From Streptomyces sp. NRRL S-31 (GTDB lineage: Bacteria; Actinomycetota; Actinomycetes; Streptomycetales; Streptomycetaceae): 64,000 bases of DNA. Each line of letters begins with the position of its first letter. Within the stretch, counting starts at the first letter, position 1. Made by a program: the position numbers and the translations under genes. Below are positions 8,459 to 16,788 of this stretch, piece after piece. A model generated the notes under the pieces. That model was given only the letters and a program-made list of their open reading frames with translations. It searched no databases and had not been told where the DNA came from. Location: NCBI RefSeq assembly GCF_000718775.1, contig NZ_JOCB01000023.1:1-64000 (forward strand), given 5' to 3'.

Positions 8459-11044
8459 ATGACGACTTCCGCGACCTCCGGAACCGGCCCGACCGAGAAC
8501 TCCATGCGTCGCGCCCTCAAACGCGCCCGGGACGGCGTCGCCCTCGACGTCGCCGAGGCGGCGGTGCTGCTCCAGGCGCGCGGTGAGCACCTCACCGACC
8601 TGGCCGCGTCCGCCGCCCGGGTGCGGGACGCGGGGCTCGACGCGGCGGGCCGGCCCGGCGTCATCACGTACTCGAAGAGCGTCTTCATCCCCCTCACCCG
8701 GCTGTGCCGGGACAAGTGCCACTACTGCACGTTCGTCACCGTGCCCGGCAAGCTGCGCCGCGCCGGGCACGGGATGTTCATGTCCCCCGACGAGGTGCTG
8801 GACATCGCCCGCAAGGGCGCCGCCCTCGGCTGCAAGGAAGCCCTGATCACCCTCGGCGACAAGCCGGAGGACCGCTGGCCGGAGGCGCGCGAGTGGCTGG
8901 ACGCGCACGGCTACGACGACACCATCGCCTACGTCCGCGCCGTCTCGGTCCGCATCCTGGAGGAGACGGGCCTGCTGCCGCACCTCAACCCCGGCGTCCT
9001 GACGTGGACGGACTTCCAGCGCCTGAAGCCGGTGGCCCCCTCCATGGGCATGATGCTGGAGACGACCGCGACCCGGCTCTGGTCCGAGCCCGGCGGCCCG
9101 CACTTCGGCTCCCCGGACAAGGAACCGGCGGTCCGGCTGCGGGTGCTGGAGGACGCCGGCCGTTCCTCCGTGCCCTTCACCTCCGGGCTGCTCATCGGCA
9201 TCGGCGAGACCCACGAGGAGCGCGCCGAGTCCCTGTTCGCGCTGCGCAAGGTCGCCCGCGCCTACCACGGCATCCAGGAACTGATCATCCAGAACTTCCG
9301 CGCCAAGCCGGACACGGCGATGCGCGGCATGCCGGACGCCGACCTGGACGACCTGGTCGCCACGGTCGCCGTCGCCCGGCACATCATGGGCCCGGGCGCC
9401 TGCCTCCAGGCCCCGCCGAACCTGGTCGACGCCGAGTACGAGCGGCTGATCGGCGCCGGCATCGACGACTGGGGCGGGGTGTCGCCCCTGACCATCGACC
9501 ACGTCAACCCCGAACGCCCCTGGCCGCGGCTGGAGGAACTCACCGAGCGGTCCCGGGCGGCCGGCTTCGAGCTGCGCGAACGCCTCTGCGTCTACCCGGA
9601 GTTCGTCCGGCGCGGCGAGCCCTGGCTGGACCCGCGGCTGCGCCCGCACGTGTCCGCCCTCGCCGACCCGGAGACGGGCCTCGCCCTGGCGGACGCGGAG
9701 GTCCGGGGCCGCCCCTGGCAGGAGCCGGAGGAGGTGTTCACCGCCTCCGGCCGCACAGATCTGCACACGGCCGTCGACACCGAGGGCCGCACGGGCGACC
9801 GGCGCGCCGACTTCGACGAGGTGTACGGCGACTGGGAGGCCCTGCGCGAGGCGGCGGCCCCCGGCATGGTCCCGGAACGGATCGACGCCGACGTGCGGGG
9901 CGCGCTGCGCACGGCGGCCGACGACCCGACCCGGCTGACCGACGCCGAGGCCCTGGCCCTGCTGCACGCCGACGGCCCGGCGCTGGACGCGCTGTGCCGG
10001 GTCGCCGACGACGTCCGCCGGTCGGCGGTGGGTGACGACGTCACCTACATCGTCACCCGCAACATCAACTTCACCAACGTCTGCTACACCGGCTGCCGGT
10101 TCTGCGCCTTCGCCCAGCGGCGCACGGACGCGGACGCGTACACGCTCTCGCTGGAGCAGGTGGCGGACCGGGCCCGGCAGGCGTGGGAGGTCGGCGCGGT
10201 CGAGGTGTGCATGCAGGGCGGCATCCACCCCGACCTGCCCGGCACGGCGTACTTCGACATCGCGAGGGCGGTGAAGGAACGCGTCCCCGGCATGCACGTG
10301 CACGCCTTCTCCCCGATGGAGGTGGTGAACGGCGCGACCCGCACCGGCATGCCGATCCGCGAGTGGCTGGCGGCCGCCAAGGAGGCGGGGCTGGACTCCG
10401 TCCCCGGCACGGCGGCGGAGATCCTGGACGACGAGGTCCGCTGGGTGCTGACCAAGGGCAAGCTGCCCACGGCCACCTGGACCGAGGTGATCAGGACCGC
10501 GCACGAACTGGGCATCCGCTCGTCCTCCACGATGATGTACGGCCATGTCGACCAGCCCCGCCACTGGCTCGGCCACCTGCGCACGCTGGCCGGCATCCAG
10601 CGGGAGACGGGCGGCTTCACCGAGTTCGTGACCCTGCCCTTCATCCACACCAACGCGCCGGTGTACCTGGCGGGGATCGCGCGGCCCGGCCCCACCATGC
10701 GGGACAACCGGGCGGTGACGGCGATGGCCCGGCTGCTCCTGCACCCCTGGATCCCCAACATCCAGACGAGCTGGGTCAAACTGGGCACGGAGGGGGCGGC
10801 GGAGATGCTTCGCTCCGGCGCGAACGACCTCGGCGGGACGCTGATGGAGGAGACGATCTCCCGCATGGCGGGCTCCTCCTACGGCTCGTACAAGTCGGTC
10901 CGCGACCTGGTCGCGGTGGCGGAGGCGGCCGGCCGACCCGCGAAGCCGCGCACCACGCTCTACGGCGAGGTCCCCGAGGAGCGGCAGCGGGCAGCCGAGG
11001 CGTCCGACGGGCACCTGCCGGATCTGCTGCCGGTCCTGGACTGA
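8459..11044 (+). CDS. fbiC: FO synthase FbiC (CofG/CofH fusion)
   Basis: About 861 residues with two radical-SAM halves. The N-terminal CofG-like half has CRDKCHYC and the C-terminal CofH-like half has CYTGCRFC, each a CxxxCxxC cluster-binding motif. Together they build 7,8-didemethyl-8-hydroxy-5-deazariboflavin from tyrosine and the pyrimidine intermediate of riboflavin synthesis, the first committed step to coenzyme F420. The length fits the actinobacterial fused form. The ATG at 8459 is chosen over the GTG at 8438 because family members begin with similar [13 protein letters not shown] abuts this ATG closely, so a start at MRRALKR (8504) is not excluded. Confidence 0.95.
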   Translation: MTTSATSGTGPTENSMRRALKRARDGVALDVAEAAVLLQARGEHLTDLAASAARVRDAGLDAAGRPGVITYSKSVFIPLTRLCRDKCHYCTFVTVPGKLRRAGHGMFMSPDEVLDIARKGAALGCKEALITLGDKPEDRWPEAREWLDAHGYDDTIAYVRAVSVRILEETGLLPHLNPGVLTWTDFQRLKPVAPSMGMMLETTATRLWSEPGGPHFGSPDKEPAVRLRVLEDAGRSSVPFTSGLLIGIGETHEERAESLFALRKVARAYHGIQELIIQNFRAKPDTAMRGMPDADLDDLVATVAVARHIMGPGACLQAPPNLVDAEYERLIGAGIDDWGGVSPLTIDHVNPERPWPRLEELTERSRAAGFELRERLCVYPEFVRRGEPWLDPRLRPHVSALADPETGLALADAEVRGRPWQEPEEVFTASGRTDLHTAVDTEGRTGDRRADFDEVYGDWEALREAAAPGMVPERIDADVRGALRTAADDPTRLTDAEALALLHADGPALDALCRVADDVRRSAVGDDVTYIVTRNINFTNVCYTGCRFCAFAQRRTDADAYTLSLEQVADRARQAWEVGAVEVCMQGGIHPDLPGTAYFDIARAVKERVPGMHVHAFSPMEVVNGATRTGMPIREWLAAAKEAGLDSVPGTAAEILDDEVRWVLTKGKLPTATWTEVIRTAHELGIRSSSTMMYGHVDQPRHWLGHLRTLAGIQRETGGFTEFVTLPFIHTNAPVYLAGIARPGPTMRDNRAVTAMARLLLHPWIPNIQTSWVKLGTEGAAEMLRSGANDLGGTLMEETISRMAGSSYGSYKSVRDLVAVAEAAGRPAKPRTTLYGEVPEERQRAAEASDGHLPDLLPVLD

Positions 11045-11102
11045 GTACGATGATCCGACCCCCGATCCTGGACGGGGACCCGTAGCGGAGGAGATGCGTC
11101 CC

Positions 11103-11666
11103 GTGGCTGCCCTACTGCCCTCCTGGGCCTGGGTCACCGGTCTGACGGCGGGGGCGACCGCGGTCGTCGTCGCCCTCGCCGTACAGGCGGACCACGCGCC
11201 GCATCCCACGGCGGCCGTGGCCAGGCCGGGCGCGTCCGCGTCGCCGAGCGCCCACGCGTCCGCGTCCCCGCGGCCGCCGCAGCCGCCCGCCCTGCCGGAC
11301 GCGTCCGGCGAGGGCCGGCGGATCGTCTACTCGCTCGGCCGGGAGCGGGTGTGGCTGGTGGACGCGACCGGCAAGCCGGTCCGTACGTTCGCGGTGTGGC
11401 CGGGCACGGTGGACCCGCGGCCCGGCCGCTACTCGATCACCCTGCGCACCCAGTCCCTCAAGGGCTCGGACGGCGTGGAGATCGAGCACGTCATGTACTT
11501 CACCAAGACCGACGGCGTGAACGTGGCCTTCTCCAACGCGCTGGACGGTGCCTCCCCACCCCCCGCGAACGGCCAGAAGCTGGGCGGCATCCGCATGCAC
11601 AAGGAGGACGGAGCCGCGCTGTGGTCCTTCGGCGACCAGGGCACGCTGGTGGCCGTCGTCAGCTAG
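11103..11666 (+). CDS. membrane-anchored L,D-transpeptidase-like protein lacking the catalytic Cys motif
   Basis: This roughly 187-residue protein has an N-terminal membrane segment (residues about 6-27), a Pro/Ala/Ser linker and a C-terminal domain with strands RIVYSLGRERVWLVDATGKPVRTFAVWPGT, typical of the YkuD fold start. The region that should hold H-x(14-17)-S/T-H-G-C instead reads GIRMHKEDGAALWSFGDQGT, with no Cys. It is therefore probably not a transpeptidase but may bind peptidoglycan. GGAGGAG at 11087-11093 abuts the ATG at 11094, so the GTG at 11103 (spacing 9) is the preferred start. Its last bases overlap the convergent DUF2165 gene. Confidence 0.75.
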   Translation: MAALLPSWAWVTGLTAGATAVVVALAVQADHAPHPTAAVARPGASASPSAHASASPRPPQPPALPDASGEGRRIVYSLGRERVWLVDATGKPVRTFAVWPGTVDPRPGRYSITLRTQSLKGSDGVEIEHVMYFTKTDGVNVAFSNALDGASPPPANGQKLGGIRMHKEDGAALWSFGDQGTLVAVVS

Positions 11667-12165
11667 CGTCCGGCTGCCGGGAGGGCAGCTGGTTGACGAT
11701 CAGCGCCACCCCGCTGAGCAGGAAGATCCGCGTCGCCGCGTCCAGCCCGTTCCAGGTCTTCGACTGCCACATGGCGAACCACTCCCCGCCGATCGCGATG
11801 AACCCGGCGCCGAAGAGCGTCAGCAGCATCAGCAGCCCGTAGGTGGACCAGCGCCGCGCGCTGTCGTCCGCGCGCCGCGCCCACAGGTACGTCCCCAGGA
11901 TCAGCAGCACGGCCGCCGCGGTCTCCCAGACGATGATGAGGACGTACGCGGTGTCCTCCAGGGCGGTGCTGGTGACGGCCCGCCACATCAGGTCGTCGTC
12001 CCGGAACGTCGTGTCCATCGCCAGTACGTGCCGGACGAACTGCTGGTTCGTGCCGAAGTCGGTGATGTTCCCGAGGGCGACGAGGGCTATGTAGAGGGCG
12101 AGTATGCCGGTGAGCACACCGGCGGCGAGCCGGAGGCCGCTGTGGCGGGCGGGGGTGGTGGTCAT
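11659..12165 (-). CDS. DUF2165 family membrane protein
   Basis: This 168-residue protein has four hydrophobic segments (about residues 10-32, 68-95, 104-125, 135-155). The pattern ALYIALVALGNITDFGTNQQFVRHVLAMDTTF followed by WRAVTS is characteristic of DUF2165, a small bacterial inner-membrane family of unknown role. The start is the ATG at 12165. Its stop overlaps the end of the convergent transpeptidase-like gene by 8 bp. Nothing in the context gives a function. Confidence 0.85.
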   Translation of the reverse strand: MTTTPARHSGLRLAAGVLTGILALYIALVALGNITDFGTNQQFVRHVLAMDTTFRDDDLMWRAVTSTALEDTAYVLIIVWETAAAVLLILGTYLWARRADDSARRWSTYGLLMLLTLFGAGFIAIGGEWFAMWQSKTWNGLDAATRIFLLSGVALIVNQLPSRQPDAS

Positions 12166-12390
12166 GCGGGGATTCTCTCCGACGAACACCGGCCCATTGC
12201 AAGGGCATTGGGCCACGGACGCCGTCATCGGGGCGCGAACCCGGCGGGGCCCGGCCGGCCGGACGGCGGAAAACCGCGGGGAAGCGGCGGTAATGCGCCG
12301 CCGGGGCGGTTTTGTCCCACTGAACGGGCGCTTCCCGGTCGATTACAGTGCCTTGCGTCGTACAGGCGGACGGTGGCGTGGGGAGGTCTG

Positions 12391-13506
12391 GTGGGTGCGA
12401 CGTCCGGTGCCGTCTGGGGCCGTGCCGAACAGCAGGACTTCCGCGGCCGGGTGCGCGGCGCGCTGCTCGGTGTCGCGGTGGGCGACGCGCTGGGCGGGCC
12501 CGTCGACGCGCTGTCACTGGAGGAGATCCGGTCCGCGTACGGCGCCGAGGGGCTGCTGGACCTGGCCCCCGGGCACGGCCGGCGCGGCGCCGTCACCCAT
12601 CACACCCAGCTGACCCTGTTCTCGGTGGACGGGCTGATACGCGCCCAGGTGCGCCGGGACACCGGGGCCTGGCACCCGCCGACCGATCTGCACCGGGCGT
12701 ACTTGCGCTGGGCGGCCACCCAGCGGGACTGGGGGCCCGACGAACGGCGCGCGGACGACGGCTGGCTGGCCCGCGAGGAGTGGCTGTACGTCCGCCGCGA
12801 CCCGGCCCGCGCCCTGCTCATCGGGTTCGGCGATACGACCATGGGCACGCTGGAGGCGCCGAAGAACCCGGAGGAGGCGGGCCCGGAGGCGGTGGCCCGC
12901 TCGGCGCCGTTCGGACTGCTCGTCGGCTGGGAGCCGCAGCTCGTCGTCCAGCTGGCCGTGGAGTGCGCGGCCCAGACCCACGGCCATCCGCTCGCCTATC
13001 TGTCGGCGGGCGCGTACGCCGTGATCGTGCACGCGCTGGCCCGCGGCGACAGCCTGGACGGGGCCGTGCAGCGGGCGCTCGCCCTGCTCGCCGCCCGCCC
13101 CGGCCACCAGCCGGTCTCCGACGCCCTCCGGCACGCCCTCGGCGCGGTGCGGCAGGGCATGCCGACCCCGGCCCGGGTGGCGGAGCTGGCCGGCGACGGC
13201 ACGGCGGACGGGCTGCTGGCCGCGTCCGTGTACTGCGCGCTGGTGGGGGAGGACGTACGGCACGGGCTGTGCCTGGCGGTGAACCAGAGCGGGCCGTCGG
13301 CGGCGGCGGGCGCGCTGACGGGGGGCCTGCTGGGCGCCCTGCACGGCGAGACGGCCCTCCCGCCGGCCTGGCTGGCCGAGCTGGAGGGCCGCCCCACGAT
13401 CCTGGAACTCGCCGACGACTTCGCGATGGAGATGACCCAGGGCCCCGCGCTGCACGGCCCGACCGGCGCGTCGCCGGGCTGGCTGGCCCGGTATCCGCGG
13501 GCCTGA
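12391..13506 (+). CDS. ADP-ribosylglycohydrolase-fold protein, metal ligands missing
   Basis: About 371 residues with the DraG/ARH fold signature at the start (FRGRVRGALLGVAVGDALGGPVDA) and the family's helical architecture throughout. Active members have a TDDT motif after this (WTDDTQ), but here it reads THHTQLTLF, and the C-terminal GGDTDT motif reads SGPSAAAGALTGGLLGALHG. Both dinuclear magnesium sites therefore look destroyed, suggesting a pseudoenzyme that may still bind ADP-ribose-like ligands. GTG at 12391 is chosen because GGGAGG lies 4 nt upstream; a GTG at 12373 is an alternative. It lies close to the convergent symporter gene. Confidence 0.85.
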   Translation: MGATSGAVWGRAEQQDFRGRVRGALLGVAVGDALGGPVDALSLEEIRSAYGAEGLLDLAPGHGRRGAVTHHTQLTLFSVDGLIRAQVRRDTGAWHPPTDLHRAYLRWAATQRDWGPDERRADDGWLAREEWLYVRRDPARALLIGFGDTTMGTLEAPKNPEEAGPEAVARSAPFGLLVGWEPQLVVQLAVECAAQTHGHPLAYLSAGAYAVIVHALARGDSLDGAVQRALALLAARPGHQPVSDALRHALGAVRQGMPTPARVAELAGDGTADGLLAASVYCALVGEDVRHGLCLAVNQSGPSAAAGALTGGLLGALHGETALPPAWLAELEGRPTILELADDFAMEMTQGPALHGPTGASPGWLARYPRA

Positions 13507-13514
13507 CCGGGAGG

Positions 13515-15086
13515 CTACAGCGGCCGGTTGGGCGATCCCAGGACGTCGTCGCCCGCCACGGCCGGCGCCGGTACCGCCGCGACCGCGTCCCCGTCCGTGT
13601 TGACCTTCTCGATGACGGCCAGCCGGGCCGGGGTGTCCTCCGGCTTCAGACGGCCGATCAGGATGTACAGGACCAGGGAGACCGCGAGCGGTATCGAGAC
13701 CTGGTACTGGAGCGGCACACCGCCGTCGACGTGCCAGCTGACGGGGTAGTTGACGAGCCAGAAGGCCAGCAGGCCCGCCGCCCAGCTGGTGAGCGCCGCC
13801 GTCGGCCCGGAGCGGCGGAAGGCGCGGAGCAGACCGAGCATCATCGGGATCGCGATCGGGCCCATCAGCCCGGCCACCCACTTGATGACGACCGTGATGA
13901 TGTCCTTGAAGGCGGGGGAGTTGACCTGGGTCGCGACCGCCATGGACAGGCCGAGGAAGACGACCGTCGTGACCCGGGCCGCGACCAGTCCGGACCGCTC
14001 GCCCCAGGCCCGTGCCCGCGCCGACAGCACCGGCGCGAGGTCCCGGGTGAAGACGGCCGCGATCGCGTTGGCGTCGGAGGAGCACATGGCCATGGTGTGG
14101 GAGAAGAAGCCGACGATGACCAGGCCCAGCAGGCCGTGCGGCAGCAGTTGTTCGGTCATCAGGGCGTAGGAGTCGGAGCCGTCCGGCTTCTGCGCGTGCA
14201 CCAGCAGCGGGGACATCCACATCGGGAAGAACAGGATCACGGGCCAGACCAGCCACAGCACCGCCGACAGCCGGGCCGAGCGCTCGGCCTCGTAGGCGCT
14301 GCCGGTGGCCATGTAGCGCTGGGCCTGGTTGAGCATGCCGCCGTTGTACTCGAAGAGCTTGATGAACAGGAACGCCAGCAGGAACACCGTGCCGTACGGG
14401 CCGACCAGCGGTCTGCCATGGCCGTGCAGCGCGGGCTCGTCCCAGGCGCCGAGGAAGCCGATGTCCTTGTCGCTCAGCTTCATCACCACGGCGACGAACA
14501 TCGACACGCCGGCCAGTAACTGGATGACGAACTGGCCGAGTTCGGTCAGCGCGTCCGCCCACAGGCCGCCGATGGTGCAGTAGACGGCGGTGATCGCGCC
14601 GGTGATGACGATGCCCTGGTTCAGCGAGACCCCGGTGAAGACCGAGAGCAGGGTGGCGATCGCCGCCCACTTGGCGCCCACGTCCACGATCTTCAGCAGC
14701 AGACCGGACCAGGCGAGCGCCTGCTGGGTCGGCAGGTTGTACCGGTTCTTCAGGTACTCCAGCGGGGAGGCCACATGGAGCCGGGAGCGCAGCCGGTTGA
14801 CGCGCGGCGCGAACAGCTTCGACCCGATGGCGATGCCCAGGGCGATGGGGAAGGACCAGGTGATGAAGGAGGTGACGCCGTAGGTGTAGGCGATGCCCGC
14901 GTATCCGGTGAACATCACGGCGCTGTAGCCCGACATGTGGTGCGAGATGCCGGAGAGCCACCAGGGCATCTTGCCGCCGGCCGTGAAGAAGTCGGAGACG
15001 TTGTCCACGCGCTTGTGCGACCAGACGCCGATCGCGACCATCACACCGAAGTAGCCGATGAGCACGGCCCAGTCGAGACTGTTCAT
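13515..15086 (-). CDS. sodium:solute symporter family (SSS) permease
   Basis: This 523-residue membrane protein has about 13 hydrophobic segments. DWAVLIGYFGVMVAIGVW at the N-terminus, SHHMSGYSAVMFTGYAGIAYTYG, and GFFSHTMAMCSSDANAIAAVFTRDL are typical SSS/SLC5 features, the last covering the TM8-9 region. The cytoplasmic C-terminus is hydrophilic (TPARLAVIEKVNTDGDA). The solute is not predictable; SSS members import sugars, amino acids, organic acids or vitamins with sodium. It is transcribed away from the SDR relic, and an inverted repeat precedes it. Confidence 0.9.
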   Translation of the reverse strand: MNSLDWAVLIGYFGVMVAIGVWSHKRVDNVSDFFTAGGKMPWWLSGISHHMSGYSAVMFTGYAGIAYTYGVTSFITWSFPIALGIAIGSKLFAPRVNRLRSRLHVASPLEYLKNRYNLPTQQALAWSGLLLKIVDVGAKWAAIATLLSVFTGVSLNQGIVITGAITAVYCTIGGLWADALTELGQFVIQLLAGVSMFVAVVMKLSDKDIGFLGAWDEPALHGHGRPLVGPYGTVFLLAFLFIKLFEYNGGMLNQAQRYMATGSAYEAERSARLSAVLWLVWPVILFFPMWMSPLLVHAQKPDGSDSYALMTEQLLPHGLLGLVIVGFFSHTMAMCSSDANAIAAVFTRDLAPVLSARARAWGERSGLVAARVTTVVFLGLSMAVATQVNSPAFKDIITVVIKWVAGLMGPIAIPMMLGLLRAFRRSGPTAALTSWAAGLLAFWLVNYPVSWHVDGGVPLQYQVSIPLAVSLVLYILIGRLKPEDTPARLAVIEKVNTDGDAVAAVPAPAVAGDDVLGSPNRPL

Positions 15087-15135
15087 GTGCCCGATCGTGG
15101 GTCCGCCTGCGTGAACACGACAAGCAAGCGTAAGG

Positions 15136-15164
15136 TCAAGTCGCGGTAAAAAGGTTCGACTTGA
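15136..15164. promoter_or_regulatory. inverted repeat upstream of the symporter gene
   Basis: Arms of 8 bp (TCAAGTCG and its complement CGACTTGA) flank a 13-nt AT-rich centre, 50 bp upstream of the symporter start and 50 bp downstream of the SDR frame end. It could be an operator or a weak terminator for the SDR transcript. There is no family consensus I can attach to it. Confidence 0.35.
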
Positions 15165-15213
15165 TGACCGACGTTCACAGACATGAACGATCGCGCAGGG
15201 TGGGACGACTCCG

Positions 15214-16002
15214 TCAGCGCATCAGCTCCCCCGCGTTGACCAGCGACGACTGCCCCGTGATCGCCCGCGCCCGGTCCGAGGCCAGGAACACCGCCGCGTC
15301 CGCCACGTCCCCGTCGGTGGCCAGGTCCGGCAGCGCCATCCGCTCGGTCAGCCGGCCCGGCACCTCCTCCTCCGCCACTCCCTCGGCCTGCGCCGTGAAC
15401 CGGACGTACGCCCGCACCGGCGGCCCCCACATCCAGCCCGGCAGCACCGAGTTGACCCGGATCCGGTACGGCCCCAGCTCCCGCGCCAGCGAGTACATCG
15501 CACTGGTCAGCGCCCCCTTCGAGGCGGCGTACGCGGCCTGCCTGACCTGCGAGGGCGCCGCCACGGCCGACTGCGTGCCGATGAACACCACGGCGCCGCC
15601 CCCGCCCGCCCGCAGCCCCGGCAGGCACGCCCGGGCCATCCGCAGCGACCCCGGCAGGTTCACGTCGACGACCGCCGCCCAGGCCGCGAAGTCGGCGTCC
15701 GCCGGCCCGCCGAAGTACGAGTCTCAGGCGGCCACCTGCACCACCGCGTCGATCGCGCCGAACCGCTCCCGCGCCACCGCCGCCAGCGCCTCGCACTGCC
15801 CCTCGTCGGTGATGTCGGTCGCCCGGTACGCCGTGCGCGCGCCCTCCGGGTCGATCGCGGCCGCGCTCTCGGCGAGCCGGGCCCCGGTGCGCGCCCCCAG
15901 CACCGCGTTCCCGCCCTCCCGCACCACGGCCGAGGCGACCTGGTGGCCGAGCCCGGGTCCGGCCCCCGAGACGACGACGGTCCGTCCGGCGAGCAGTGAC
16001 AT
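15214..16002 (-). pseudogene. short-chain dehydrogenase/reductase interrupted by one in-frame TGA
   Basis: The frame encodes a 262-residue classical SDR: MSLLAGRTVVVSGAGPGLGHQ (Gly-rich cofactor motif), then a catalytic-like segment GTQSAVAAPSQVRQAAYAASKGAL with Y-A-A-S-K, and GPYRIRVNSVLPGWM. Codon 93 is TGA (15724-15726), between VQVAA and DSYFGGPADADF, in the same frame on both sides. One base change, most simply TGG to TGA, explains it. Everything else is intact, so the lesion is recent or is a sequence error. The start ATG at 16002 lies 30 bp from the divergent gene at 16033. Confidence 0.85.
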
Positions 16003-16032
16003 GACGGCCTCCCCGGCCACGCCCTGATCACC

Positions 16033-16785
16033 ATGGTCGAACCGCACCCCGGGCACGAGTACGCGTACAACCGCTGGTACGAGGACGACCACTACTACGC
16101 CGGCGCGATGGCCATGCCCTGGATGTACGCGGGCCGCCGCTGGGTCGCGACCCGGGAGCTGCGACTGCTGCACCGCCCGGCGGAGTCGGCGGTGGCCCGG
16201 CCGGTCACCGCCGGCTGCTACCTGTCCACCTACTGGATCACCGCGGGACGCTACGCCGAGCACATGAGGTGGACGGCCGCCATCAACCGGCGGCTGGGCC
16301 GGGACGCCCGGGTCTACCACGACCGCACCCACGTCTTCACGGCCTTCCAGGACCACGAGACGACCGTCTACCGGGACGGCGCGGCCGGGCCGCGCGACTT
16401 CCACGCCCTCGACCACCCGTACCCCGGCCTGGTGCTGGAGGTGATCGACGCGGAGTCGGCGGAGGGCCGGGCCGCACTGCTCCGGTGGCTGCGCACCCGC
16501 CACCTGCCGGAGCGGGTGGCGGGCTCGCCGGCCGCGCTGGTGACGGTCTTCCGGCCCACCCCGCTGCCCGGCGACCGCATGACCTACGTCAGGCAGGTCG
16601 AGGGCGTGGACACCCGGCTGACCCTGCTGTGGTTCCTGGAGCGGGACCCCCGGGAGTGCTGGGCGGAGCACTTCACCGGTCTCGAGGAGCAGGTGGCCGC
16701 GTCCGGCCTGGGCCGGGTGGAGCTGGTGGCGCCGTTCATCCCCACGGTGCCGGGCACCGACCGGTACGTCGACCAGCTCCGCTGA
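16033..16785 (+). CDS. conserved hypothetical protein, EthD-like dimeric alpha/beta-barrel features
   Basis: This 250-residue protein contains YNRWYEDDHYYAGAM near the start, recalling the N-x-WYD-x-x-H signature of EthD/dimeric alpha-beta barrel proteins. A second half (about 130-245) reads HPYPGLVLEVIDAESAEG and RLTLLWFLERDP, consistent with a repeat of the fold. The frame is open 33 bp further upstream (HDGLPGHALITMVEP) without a start codon, so the first beta strand may be partly lost or a non-standard start may be used. It is divergent from the SDR gene and is probably its pathway partner. Function unknown. Confidence 0.7.
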   Translation: MVEPHPGHEYAYNRWYEDDHYYAGAMAMPWMYAGRRWVATRELRLLHRPAESAVARPVTAGCYLSTYWITAGRYAEHMRWTAAINRRLGRDARVYHDRTHVFTAFQDHETTVYRDGAAGPRDFHALDHPYPGLVLEVIDAESAEGRAALLRWLRTRHLPERVAGSPAALVTVFRPTPLPGDRMTYVRQVEGVDTRLTLLWFLERDPRECWAEHFTGLEEQVAASGLGRVELVAPFIPTVPGTDRYVDQLR

Positions 16786-16788
16786 CCG

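Noticed and set aside
15724..15726. TGA in the SDR gene as a selenocysteine codon
   Set aside because: Not at a catalytic position, no SECIS-like hairpin is evident, and SDR enzymes do not use selenocysteine; a nonsense change is simpler.
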